From positions 107,797,994-107,861,993 of the forward strand of contig CM058233.1 in the NCBI GenBank assembly GCA_030180135.1: 64,000 nt of DNA. Direction: 5' to 3'. The position numbers were made by a program, and so were the translations under genes. This stretch comes from Orychophragmus violaceus (Eukaryota; Streptophyta; Magnoliopsida; Brassicales; Brassicaceae). Every line of letters starts with the position of its first letter. Positions within the stretch are counted from its first letter, which is position 1. Under the pieces are notes generated by a model. That model was given only the letters and a program-made list of their open reading frames with translations. It made no database searches and was not told the origin of the DNA. Shown piece after piece: positions 1 to 10,898 of this stretch.

Positions 1-1790
1 TCAACTTGTTATACAAAAATGCTGATTCCAAACTAAAATTGCTTTATTCAAAGCATAGATGTTATAGGATTGGATTCTTCCCAAAGACAGGTTGCAGTTT
101 TAGGAAGAAATAAGAGTTTGATAAGCGGCATAAGCCTAAGATTTGATGAAACAAGATTGTTTTAAATATACTATATAGTTCAGATTCTCAGTTTACCACC
201 TTATTTTGAGAAAATGATGATTTACACATAGTAAAGAAATCAAATACTTGACATATTATCAAGATTACATGTAGTATAGCCATACTGGCGACAAAACAAA
301 ACAAACAAACGAGAAGAATTACAACTTTTCTTTGTCTAAATATCCCAACACAAACAAAACACCACCTATCAGTTCTAAGTTGTATCCTTAACCCCAAAAA
401 GAAGAAAAAGTTAATGACAAGAAGATGCTATTCGTTACGATGTATACATCTTATTATCTTTCTCGAGCTCTATCTTCATACGCTTGATTGCTCTTTCCAA
501 CCGATTCTGATGTCGAATCTAAACTAATACTTATCTTCTCTACCATCTTCGTCAAACATTACATTTAAATTTTAATCCTTCTTTTTTTTGGAGAATTATA
601 TGCTTTTTTGCATGATCGCCAACAAGCGGACAACTAAAACGAAAACAACACATTACCTCCACGTAAAAAGGAAATATATTCCACCAAGCGGTCCAAGCCG
701 CGTGACCCAAAAATAAAGAAAATTATTCGATGATGCAACAACCTAAAAACATGAGCCACATATGACATATTATCAATCATTCAACCGCTTCCCAAAGCCT
801 AATCAACAAAGAAGTGATTCAATTAACACCACATACATGTCAGAATCTAGCACATGTAACTTGTGTGTTGTCACACACACCCTCTTTACTCACAACCACA
901 ACCTCCCACGACCGCCGTTCAAGTCTTCCGTATGCGGCGAAATCTAAGCCCTTAGATAATAAAGGACTACTGGACCAAAGTCTTTATATTTTATTAAAAA
1001 AATTTTGTCAACTTATTAAATTCATTTAATAGTGAAAAGTCTTTAATTTTTAATTAAATTCTTATAATAGTCAAAAGAACTTGCAGCACTACTTCCGGGC
1101 GATAGTTGCGGGTGATTGCTGTGAGTACTTGTTTTTCTTCGGTTACTTCCGGATTAGTTTTCGGGCTAGTTTGAGTTGGTTTAGGTTGGTTTGGCTTCAT
1201 TTGATTCAAATCTGTAGAGATTTGGATTTTTTTTTTAACGCTTTTATCTTGGTGTTTATTAGGCGTATAAAAATGTGTCACAACCGTATCCGAAAGAATT
1301 TTAGTGTTTTTTTTAGGAGTTCTTCTTGTCGGATTATGAAGTATTATTTCTTTGAATTTGAAAAAGGATCTCTCAACAACTGTTTGGATAGCTGATGTTA
1401 TCATTGATAGGCGTGGGCAACAACAATAAATCTTGCTCAAACATCTCTACATATGTGAAGTTATGTAGTTTTAAATTGATTATGTTTGGCTTTGGATTTT
1501 ATTGATGGCTTTCTGTTTTAGTTATAGATTTTGTTTTCGTGGATATTCTTTTATTCCGTCGACTTTATTTCTTTTTTTTGGACTTAGTTTAAGAAGAAAG
1601 ATCTGTTTTTTGCGAGTTTTTGTATTCTAAAAAAAGTATTTCATCATGGTTCTAATAAAATATAATTTATGATGGAAAAAGAAACTCATAATAAAGAAAC
1701 GACAGACAAAAAAGACTGAAAAAGTTTTTTTATTTCAACGGGAAAATACATAAAATAAGCTACAAAGATCCGAATTTCACAAAAGGATTT
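1..1790. other. Intergenic DNA, no gene recognised
   Basis: AT-rich sequence with many stops in all frames. The longest open frames (about 100-128 codons near 1,050-1,440, on both strands) overlap each other, resemble no family I know and look like chance. The last part, about 1,750-1,919, probably holds the 3' UTR of the minus-strand ADC2 gene. Confidence 0.6.
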
Positions 1791-1919
1791 TGATCATTCG
1801 GATCCTCAAATTAAAAACCTTAAACAACAATGGATCCCATCATATGATTTATTTTAGTAATTTATTAAAAGAAACTACGATAATAGAGAAAGCAACAACA
1901 AACCACACGACCACCTTTC

Positions 1920-3998
1920 TCACGCAGAGAGGTAATCAAAGCCGTCTTCGTCGCAGTAGTAAAAACCAAGGTTACTGATCGCAGCTGAAAGAGAGTTACT
2001 CATCGATACCGGCTCAGCCGCAAGATACGGCATGTTATGGAACGAACGGTCAAGACAAGCCGCCACATTGTTGAACTCATCATCATCTTCTTCTTCCTCG
2101 CCACCTTTAGTATGCATCACTTCCTCTGCTCGGTGCTTTAACGTCTGAAACATCATCTCTGGCTCATGCTGCATTGCACGAAGAACATCTGCAGAGGACT
2201 GACCAGGCACGGCTCGAGTCACTGCAAAGCTATAAGGCCCATCACTCTGCGAAACCCGGACCACACTCGGCCCACCAAACAAATTGTGAACTCCACCGAG
2301 AGCCTCCTCGTAAGCTCCTCCAAGAAACATACCCAAAAAATACCTTCCCCCACCGCTGTCTAGCTCGTGTAACGGTAAGCTAGACTCGCCGCCTATGAAC
2401 TTGTCAATCTTCCCATCGCTATCGCAAGTTAAATCCGATAAGATACCACGTGTAGTCGGCCTTTGATCAAGCTTATGGATGGGGACTATAGGAAAGAGCT
2501 GATCAATCCCCCAGAGATCTGGAATCGAAGTGAAAACCGAGAGGTTTATGTTGTAAGTCTTAACCGGATCCGATGCGTTTATAGCTTTCAACACCCATTC
2601 ACATAACCCATCAACAGAAGCTAACTGCTCGATGGTCAAGACACCATCTTTGAAACCTTCAACACATCTCTGTTTTAGCTGGTCAATGTAAAGTAAGCAG
2701 CTTTCTTGGTCTCCACGCAACACAGCGGCGTATAGATCCTCGTAATTAGCTCGAGCTTCCTCACTCTCCAGCAAGAACTGAATATCGTCCGGATTAGCTT
2801 GATGAACCGTTGGTTTAACGGCTGAAACAGCTTCAAAGATCAAAACAGAGTGATGAGAGACTATTGCTCTGCCGCTTTCACTGCATATCACCGGATGTTT
2901 GACTGATCTCCGGTCACATACAAACCGGATTGAAGCTACAACAGCTTCAGCATACTCCTCGAGAGTATAAGCAACAGAGAGATCTGATTCTCCGGATTTA
3001 GACCCGTCGTAGTCAATCCCCAAACCACCACCGATGTCTATAACTTTCATGTTTGCACCAAGACGGATGAGTTCACAGTAAAGCTGAGCAGCTTCAGCAA
3101 CACCATCAGAGAGCAATGAAGTCGATGGAATCTGTGAGCCAATGTGAAAATGAAGAAGCTGGAGGCAGTCCAGCATACCGGACTGGCTAAGCTTCTTGAT
3201 GACACGAACGATCTGAGTAGTGGTCAATCCGAACTTACCCTTTTCACCAGACGTTGAACCGAAATGACCAGAGTGTTTGGTTCTCAGCTTGGCTCTTAAC
3301 CCAATCACAGGCCTCACATTCATCTTCTGGCTTAGATCGATAACAAGATCAAGCTCTTCTTCTTGCTCAAGAACAATCACAGTATTCAAATCCAGCTTCC
3401 TCCCGAGCAGAGCCAAGGTTATATACTCAGCGTCTTTGAATCCATTACAGACGAGGAAAGCATCAGGGTTACCTTTAACCAAGCAGCTCATAGCGAGAAG
3501 GATTTCCGGTTTAGAACCAGCTTCCAAACCAAACCGGAAAGAAGATCCAAATCTAACGATATCCTCCACAACGAACCGGTCTTGATTGCATTTCACCGGA
3601 TAAACACCTTGGTAATGAGATTCATATCCTTGACTCTGAATCGCGTAATCAAACGCAGACTGGAGGGATTCGAGTCTGTTCTTCAACACATCCGGGAACC
3701 GGACGATCAACGGAAGCTGCAATCCCAAACCACCGGAGGATTTTAGATCCGTAACCTTCTTAACGATTTTCAACAGATCGATATCTTGGTGAGGCAGAGT
3801 ATCGGATCCATGAGGACGAACAGAGATGTTACCGGAAGAGTTCGCGACGAAATAAGGAGCTCCCCATCCGTCGATCCGGTAAAGCGAGGAGGAGAGAGAT
3901 GAATTCCAACGGCAAGAGGTGTCAACAACGGCGGCGGAAGTTGGTGACGCCGGGATAAACACGTCACCAGCGGTATCAACGCAAGCTAAAGCAGGCAT
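1920..3998 (-). CDS. ADC2: Arginine decarboxylase (biosynthetic, ADC2 type)
   Basis: Converts arginine to agmatine and CO2 with PLP, the first step of the plant arginine route to putrescine and polyamines. The intact, intronless frame of 692 residues starts at the ATG at 3,998 (MPALACVDTAGDV); the frame stays open 10 codons upstream but contains no further ATG. Seen in the sequence: the PLP-lysine motif YPVKCNQD (K136), the glycine-rich phosphate loop DIGGGLGIDYDG (about 321-332), ESGRAIVSHHS (E374), and LTCDSDGKID with C525 in the position of the catalytic cysteine. The acidic stretch GGEEEEDDDEFNN and the C-terminus GFYYCDEDGFDYLSA are typical of crucifer ADCs. Length agrees with the roughly 700-residue family. 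Plant ADC is known to be cleaved into two chains that associate. I assign ADC2 rather than ADC1 from sequence memory and from the VHA-c/RbfA/ATASE2 neighbours. Confidence 0.96.
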   Translation of the reverse strand: MPALACVDTAGDVFIPASPTSAAVVDTSCRWNSSLSSSLYRIDGWGAPYFVANSSGNISVRPHGSDTLPHQDIDLLKIVKKVTDLKSSGGLGLQLPLIVRFPDVLKNRLESLQSAFDYAIQSQGYESHYQGVYPVKCNQDRFVVEDIVRFGSSFRFGLEAGSKPEILLAMSCLVKGNPDAFLVCNGFKDAEYITLALLGRKLDLNTVIVLEQEEELDLVIDLSQKMNVRPVIGLRAKLRTKHSGHFGSTSGEKGKFGLTTTQIVRVIKKLSQSGMLDCLQLLHFHIGSQIPSTSLLSDGVAEAAQLYCELIRLGANMKVIDIGGGLGIDYDGSKSGESDLSVAYTLEEYAEAVVASIRFVCDRRSVKHPVICSESGRAIVSHHSVLIFEAVSAVKPTVHQANPDDIQFLLESEEARANYEDLYAAVLRGDQESCLLYIDQLKQRCVEGFKDGVLTIEQLASVDGLCEWVLKAINASDPVKTYNINLSVFTSIPDLWGIDQLFPIVPIHKLDQRPTTRGILSDLTCDSDGKIDKFIGGESSLPLHELDSGGGRYFLGMFLGGAYEEALGGVHNLFGGPSVVRVSQSDGPYSFAVTRAVPGQSSADVLRAMQHEPEMMFQTLKHRAEEVMHTKGGEEEEDDDEFNNVAACLDRSFHNMPYLAAEPVSMSNSLSAAISNLGFYYCDEDGFDYLSA

Positions 3999-4312
3999 CT
4001 TTCTTAACCCTCTTTCAGCAACGATCACAATCTAAAATTCTCGAACAAAAGAAAAAAAATTCGAGAGACGGACGGACGGACAAATCAAAGTTAATTTTTT
4101 TCCCAGATTTTGTGAAGGTAGGGGTTTAAAAACCGCCGAGGCCGGAGCCCCGGCTACCCCCTCAAAAGAAGACAGAAGATGTATCTATCGCCTCCGTGAA
4201 ACCCCCCTCTCGCAGCCCTACCTGATCCGAGAATCTCCACGATGACGGTTCAGAAGAAAACTCAAAATTTTGATTAAAAAAGGGAATTTTCCAAATCTGA
4301 AAACAACGAATT

Positions 4313-4327
4313 CTATTCCCCTACCAT
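4313..4327 (-). promoter_or_regulatory. Minimal uORF in the ADC2 leader
   Basis: Between the putative TATA box and the ADC2 ATG, about 480 nt on the minus strand, there is only one upstream ATG. It opens a five-codon frame (Met-Val-Gly-Glu-stop) ending about 315 nt before the main start. That it is transcribed and acts as a regulatory uORF is inference. Confidence 0.4.
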
Positions 4328-4480
4328 GCAAAAGGTTTGATTTTTATATGAGGAGGAGAAAGAACAGGGGAACGAGAATAATGTGAAGTTTCTCAGGAAA
4401 ATGCAAAGAAAACAGAGCGTAAAAAGGGGAGCAAGATTGAAGAAGAGAGGCGTGAGTTTGATGAATGGGAATTGCTATGG

Positions 4481-4490
4481 TTTATATAGG
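4481..4490 (-). promoter_or_regulatory. ADC2 TATA box with upstream site II motifs
   Basis: The minus strand reads CCTATATAAA here, about 485 nt before the ADC2 ATG. On the plus strand, TTGGGCC and GCCCA (site II, TCP-binding type) lie at about 4,548-4,566, some 60-80 bp further upstream. Together they suggest a core promoter with transcription starting near 4,450 and a long leader of about 450 nt. Confidence 0.6.
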
Positions 4491-4629
4491 AGGAAAAGCT
4501 AGGAAGCAACCGAACGAGGAGAAGGTTACGACTGAGGCAAGTTGGACTTGGGCCGTGGAGCCCATTTACGAATATCTCTTTTAACTTTTTACATTTTTCA
4601 GTCTTTTATTTATACTTTTTTCACCAAAT

Positions 4630-4948
4630 AAAGAAAACGCAAGCTTGCTTCGCCTTAGGATATGATAATATTGAGTTTGAAGGAGATAATCAAACACTTT
4701 TCAAGCTTATTCAGAATCCACAGATTATCAATTTGAAACAGAAGCATTACACAAATACGATCGCTTGTTGGCGTACAAAGTTTCAGAATCTCATCTTTCA
4801 CTATCGGTCTAGGGAGGCGAACAAGGTTGCAGATTGTTTGGCTCATAAAGCTATCTCATCTATTGTTCCTTTTGAAATGTATCATACATGTCCCGGATTT
4901 CTACAAACTCTTGTAACTCATGATTCAAGTTAATAAATTATTTGGCAG

Positions 4949-4981
<33 letters not shown>

Positions 4982-4989
4982 AAACGCAA
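4630..4989 (+). mobile_element. 5'-truncated LINE (RNase H tail) with poly(A) and target-site duplication
   Basis: A 3' LINE fragment of about 334 bp (4,643-4,976). It has an open frame ending at the TAA at 4,931-4,933 that matches the C-terminal half of the RNase H-like (RVT_3) domain of plant LINEs: ALGYDNIEFEGDNQTLF, then FHYRSREANKVADCLAH. It ends in GGCAGGC followed by 29 A (4,951-4,979). The 13 bp direct repeat AAAGAAAACGCAA flanks it at 4,630-4,642 and 4,977-4,989. The perfect duplication and long tail indicate a recent insertion, about 140 bp upstream of the ADC2 TATA box. Confidence 0.88.
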
Positions 4990-6401
4990 AATAATATTAT
5001 CCTTGATTCTGTTTCCTATGTGACTACGTCGTAGATTATGATTCATATCATGTTTTACATTTTTTTTAATTAATTTGGGTATTTCGAGGGAGTTTATGAA
5101 ATAATTTATACTAATTTTTAATGGGGAGATGCAGTTCATTGATATACTTTTTTCGAGTATTTAAATGAGCCGAAAACAGAAGTCTATATCTATGTAAGTG
5201 TCCAAAAAATGTGTTTTAGTTTTACATAGCAGATCGATCGAATTCAAAACGTATCAATATCCCAATTATGTCTTCTTATCACTCGACCACAAATTTTTGG
5301 ACTATTTTTACATATTAACCGTATGGTGTTTTTATATTACTTAACTATTGTTGATTTAGTTTCCTCATTCACAAAGACAATTATGAATAATAGTGTTTAT
5401 TTTAAGTATACGAAGATAGATTTTGATTTGATAAGAACGTGTATCTTGGTGGTCTAATCTTTACGGTTATGGTTTTGATTAATAATAGTTAAGTAATCGT
5501 GTAATGGCGGATTGTATTTAAAACGCGAGTTCACAAATATTGCGTTTAAACGTAATTCCGTCGTTCCATAATTAAAGTGTTACCAATCAAACTAATGTTA
5601 ATTTCACATAGTTAAATCTTACTTTTCTTGGGAATAATTTTTTTTGTATTTTTTCTACGAAAATACATACTTACGTTTTTGCATTTTTTTTATTTCACAA
5701 ATTTTGTGATTGGCATAATTTTTTGCGAAACAACGTTTTAAAACGAGAAGCTAAGTGTTGATTGTTAAGAAAAAAAAAGTTAAGTGTTGCCTCTTCTCTA
5801 TTGGTCCAAATATATATTCACATTACCTGGCTCCACACAATTCACTAATTTATATATTCCTTTTGAACATTTTGCATAAATAATCAAATTAATATAATCG
5901 TACTTCAAAATACGTTTCAACGTTTCTTTGCGATAATGCTAAGATTCAGTCGAGAATATTCCTTATCATTTTGAGAAAACTTATTTAAAATCTATCCATA
6001 ACATTCATGAAAACATGAGGAGTAAAAACAGTCAACCTGTCCAGAAATATATAATAGGCAATAGATGGTTGTAGGTAGACGAGCCGTGGAGGTTGGGGTG
6101 GCTGTGGTACACCATATTAGGAGAATCAAAGCACATGTCTAGTTTCTCTTCTTCCTTTTTTCTAGTTCTTACTTAAATGTATGAGTGCTTAATGTTGCAG
6201 CTATTTTCTCAAATTTTCCAAACTATATAACCCTAACAAATTATATCCTGTATTTTCTTTCCTGTATTTTAATTTAGAAAAGCTTTATTCAGAAAACATA
6301 CATTAAAATAAGAATAATATTGAATAATATAGTAACTTCTAGTAGAATCTAAAAGTGAGATGAAACAAAAAAATGGGGTATTAGGGTATATGTACCTAAG
6401 T
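4990..6401. other. Intergenic AT-rich DNA with one possible micro-retroposon scar
   Basis: No gene seen. At 5,750-5,789 the near-repeat G(C/T)TAAGTGTTG occurs twice around ATTGTTAAG plus nine A, which fits a very small poly(A) insertion with an 11 bp duplication carrying one mismatch. The rest is AT-rich sequence without recognisable structure. Confidence 0.5.
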
Positions 6402-7822
6402 AATGGACCATGGCTATACAAATCTCTCTCTTTCTCTAAATTGCTCTGACATCTCTCTAGACCTCAAACGAATTTTTTTGAGTTTTCCGTTTTTGGCCGC
6501 CGGTAACCTCGGCGGTCGGGTTATTTTTGTTTTTTGGTTTCTCCTGATGGTCTTATCAGGTTTAGTTTTGTGTTTCTTTTTGTGTCGCCCGATGAGCCTA
6601 TTCAATTCTTCTCCCATGGCTCTTTATCTGTCAGATTTGGGTCTCGTCGAATCTCTATTAACTCGGTGGATTTAATTATTCGTTTTGCTTTCTTCTGTGA
6701 TCATTTTTCGCAGCGATGATATGGTGTAATAGGCGTCTTGTATATTTGAGTTCGCCGGCGACGAATCTCCATGGGTTGGCAGCGACTTAGGCGACGCTTG
6801 TAAGCTGTGCTTTCCTTTATGCGGTGTTTTGATGGTGATCTTTTGGATGGGCTGGAAATCGGCAACGGATGCGCTCTGTGCTCGATTCATGCTCCGGCTT
6901 GGAAATCGGCGGAAAATTTTGATCTCAGTGTTGCTTGGCGGTCTCGATGTGGTGGTGACGCGTGTCCCTTCTCCCGCCATGTGGTCTCATCTCCTTCTTA
7001 CTCGAGCTGGCTAGAATGGAGTCTGACCCACTTCAGCCCATTTCAACTTTCTAAATCTTGTACTTTACGGATTTATTGTACATGGCTTTTTGGGCTTTTT
7101 TTTGTCGGCAACTATTTTATTAATTTGAAGGCCCATTGGGCAAGTCACGAAATACAGATTTGCAGGATTAGATGAAGTACAAGGCTTAATGGGCTACGCA
7201 TGCCCAAATACTAAAACCAAAAAATGTCAATCGTGTAGAAACACGAAGCGGCAAAGATGCCACGCGTCAATCACCGGTAGAGATTAGCATGCAGAATGCC
7301 GGCAACAGTTTCCGATTTCTGGAAGTGCCAAACTACAACAACTGAGATTTCCTGCCGACCAACCATCCAGAAGATCGCCGCAAGAACACCACATCTAGAT
7401 AACCACACTCTTGATCTACCACTAACAGCACCGCTATGAAGCGCCTCATAGATGCTTTTTCAAATAAAGAAAATTAATCGATATGAACCAGTCGACCCGT
7501 TCAAGCTCGATCGGGCAGCACACCTTCTAATTCAAAAGCGCACGGAGAGGGGGTGAGAAGAGGAGGAGCCACCGGCTTTACGGCGGAGAAGCACCGGGGT
7601 GAAGATCAGGAAGTAACGACTCCAAAGGGAGCCGAAAACGCCAAGGAAGAGATCGATTAAAAGAGATAGGAAATAAATTGATCCTTTAATCGGCAGAAAC
7701 CCGGCATAAAACCAGTAACAAAATAGACAAGAAGTCGGGAAACCGAGTCCGACACCTTGCCGGAAGCTTATTGACGACCTTTGTTTAATATACAAAGTTG
7801 ACCAAAAAAAATGGACCATGGC
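6402..7822 (+). mobile_element. Non-autonomous poly(A) retroposon A (unclassified)
   Basis: A 1,395 bp insertion (6,415-7,809) flanked by the perfect 13 bp repeat AATGGACCATGGC at 6,402-6,414 and 7,810-7,822. It ends GTTTAATATACAAAGTTGACC followed by a short poly(A), the usual form of a plant LINE 3' end. The body is richer in GC than its surroundings, has stops in all frames beyond about 120 codons, and shows no RT, endonuclease or RNase H motif. It therefore looks like a retroposon moved by LINE enzymes. The Brassicaceae Sadhu class (non-coding, poly(A), about 1 kb) is a possible home, but I cannot confirm this. Confidence 0.75.
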
Positions 7823-8399
7823 ATTTTACCTTTTACTGTGAACCATATTATTTACTTTTCATAAAAACTTCAATGTTATCAATAATACAGTTTTTTTATT
7901 TAAACAACTTTGCAGTTAGCACTATTGTTTTTTCTTTTGTTGTCCGTTCAAAAAATAAAGTAATAATAGCCAGACAAGAAAATTGACCATAGAAAGAAAG
8001 TTTCAATTTGGAGATATAAGGAAAAAAAAAACAATTAATAATTTGATTTTTATGAGAAGAAGATTCTGTTTTGATGACGAACACTCGGCTACGAGTCGCC
8101 GCGTGGGGGAGGTCTTACGTGGGGAGTAGTTGCGTTATGGTGTTTCCTCTCTGCTTCTTCGTTTGCTGATATGATTCAAATCTTTACATTAATTTGACTA
8201 TGACATAACGAGACATTGATGATGTATCAGAGTGGGCGGATGGATGGATGGATGCTCTTAAGTTTTCTGTTTTCTAATTAAATTCTTTCCACTCCTCATA
8301 ATTGTGTATGTTCAATGCTCTTCAACGTCCTATTTCTTTTTGTTTTTTGAACTTTATTCAACCCCATCTTTCTAAAACAAATTTAGTGACCAATAATAA
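7823..8399. other. Intergenic DNA, nothing recognised
   Basis: AT-rich, without a supported open frame. A small GGAT tetranucleotide run (four units) occurs at about 8,237-8,253. Confidence 0.6.
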
Positions 8400-8557
8400 A
8401 TTGGCTCAATTGGTAAAAGTTGGCTAGTAGCCTTTCGATAATCTGAATTCGATTTACGTTGGAAGAAATCTCATCTCCAAAAGCTAGTAAATTTAACTCG
8501 ATATGGGTTTCTTTAGAGGGACATACGGTCCAAACTTCCTAATATTCCAAAAAAAGA
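8400..8557 (+). mobile_element. tRNA-derived SINE
   Basis: TGGCTCAATTGG at 8,402-8,413 fits the RNA polymerase III A box and CTGAATTCGATTTAC at 8,443-8,457 fits the B box, with the spacing of a tRNA head. About 90 bp of unrelated body follows, then a short A-rich tail (CCAAAAAAAGAAA). This is the layout of crucifer SINEs. I could not define target-site duplications with certainty, so the ends are approximate. Confidence 0.65.
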
Positions 8558-10829
8558 AATATTATGGAAGCTATGGATATTTGGTCTACAATCTCTCAAC
8601 AATGCAGAATCAACATTTAATTTTCGGTTTATGAATACTCTTCGATATTAATAAGGATTTGAATTCGACCATTGTGAGATAATGATTCACACCAAAGATT
8701 TGTATTATGTGGATTTAGACTATTTTTGAAATATGGATATAGATTTCTTATGAATCAAATATGTATTTAGGATTGAGTGTCGAGATCAAACTTATACATT
8801 CGAAATGAAGTATACAACTATAATCGAAGCTATTAGTCTAAGTGTTTTCTCTTGAAGCTCCAATGTCTTTGAATGAGCTCACTTATCCTTTAAATATCTC
8901 CGATTTCGATTTTTTTACTCCAATCTTTCAGCATCTCGTTAGCGCTGATCTCTTATTTTCTTCGACTCACGGAACCGTTTCAACAGATAACGATTTGATC
9001 ATCAACCAAACCCCAAGTCGAGCTCGACCTTGAGGAGCTCGACTTAGTTTGTCCGATAAGTCGATTCGTTTGGGTCTTTGTTAATTCATGACTAAACCCG
9101 CTTGGATCGTAACCTGGGCCTATTCTCGTTTTATACCAACAACCATAATAACTTATATAAGTTGCCAAAAAAAAAGAATTTATATAAATTTTAATGCAAA
9201 CACAAAAACACCATGTATACAACAATTTCAAAGTATGCACCAACAATATAATGCCTTTTTGTTATGAACAACTTCAGAAACATGAGCATCTGAATCTGAA
9301 AATTCGGGCAACTTACACTTGGAATATGCAATAGAATAAGGTAAAGAAAAACGCGTTGAACACGGCGGTAAACGGCCGCTTACTGAACGCGGACGGCACA
9401 CGTAGTACACCACTCACTCTTATGGCTATCGTAAATAGTGCTCTTTCATACCACTATTCTATTCCATCCCCTTTTTTGGAAGTAAATATTCGCGTTATTC
9501 CTCAAATATAAGATATATTCTTATAACTAATGAGTTATACACATATTATATAATCTTTAAATAGATCGGCCAACGTATAAAACATGGCTCTTAATTACTT
9601 GACGTGTGATTTGGAGATTCATTGTCATGTGGTTGTGATGGTCATATTAAGGCTACGCAATGACTTTGATACTCTCGATAGTCTATTATAACGTGCCGTG
9701 TCCAACCCGGCTAATTAAATCTACTGTTTTTCTCTATTTAATTAGTCTTATTTCTCATCTTATATACTATCATCTGAACTTTTTCCTTTTCGGAACGTTC
9801 TAATCAGTAGGTATTATTATCCCCACTCTTTATACTATAATAATATAATTGGAACACATACACAAACAGGATTTGAAGTGGATCGTGTTGCTAATGTGAA
9901 TTGTGTTGTATGACTTGAGTCTCGGTTGTTTTAAACATATTTTGTTTTGCGTCAAAAAATATAGGAGCATAAGGATGTAGACAAAACATATCATTGTTCT
10001 ATGTCGAACTTAACGGTTTACTATAGACAATAATTACTATGAAGAAGTGTATTGTCTACTAGAAAGTGAGATATTTACATTGGTAATCGAAATAGACTGT
10101 TCAGACATGATCACTATGATAAAAAAGCTTCAAGATTAGATGAATGTTAGGACATATATAATTTGATCCTTTCAATTCCATTAAGGAAGTTTTCACATTT
10201 TTGTATTAGTTTTAATTTTTATGAGTATAAATGTTCGTGTCGATTTTTTTTATAAAAGTGACGAGAGCATAAAGTTTTATATTTTCTCGTATAAACCATG
10301 TTAAGTCGGATCAATTAACTTTTTAGAATGATAATCCGATTCTAACAATACTAATTTAATATAGTAAATTATGTTTGACAGAAAATAGATTTTCAGTTTT
10401 TCTTTTTCATATTCATATTTCAGTAACGTAGGTCCGAACAAAACCGAAATATATTTGTTTTCTATTGCGTTAGGTATTCTGTATTCACCATTTATAGTTA
10501 ACAGATGAATTATATTTGAAATGCTTTAAGTTGTGAGTATATTTGGAGTATACCCATTAAATGTACATGTAAACGCAAAACAAACAAAGGATGCATATAC
10601 AATTCGGTGCACCAATTTATTACGATATGTTAATAGCTAAGGGCGTTTTGGATCAATAACCGAACAACCTTTATACGTAAAAACCATTTATAGTTTCTAT
10701 CGTTTTACATATTTCTGGGGGCTAAATTCGATCGTTTTACTTTATTCAACACATATTTAACTGATGAGAGCATTTAATCTAGTTCTATACTAACTGAAAA
10801 GTTCATTCTATATAGATATTTTCCTAACC
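8558..10829. other. Intergenic DNA with a possible retroposon scar at 9,151-9,187
   Basis: No gene recognised. At 9,151-9,187 the near-repeat A(C/T)TTATATAA occurs on both sides of GTTGCC-A9-GAA, resembling a very short LINE-tail insertion with one mismatch in the duplication. The rest is AT-rich and featureless. Confidence 0.5.
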
Positions 10830-10880
10830 ATAGTTTAAGTTCAATTAGTTATCAAAAAAAAAAAATAGTTTAAGTTCAAT
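10830..10880 (+). mobile_element. Micro-retroposon scar (poly(A), 16 bp duplication)
   Basis: The 16 bp repeat ATAGTTTAAGTTCAAT occurs at 10,830-10,845 and 10,865-10,880. Between them are only 19 bp: TAGTTATC followed by 11 A. This fits target-primed reverse transcription that stopped just after the poly(A) tail. Confidence 0.7.
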
Positions 10881-10898
10881 ACTTTATTTATCAAATAT

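Noticed and set aside
1054..1440. Overlapping 104-128 codon frames on both strands
   Set aside because: They mirror each other, match no family and have no promoter or splice context.
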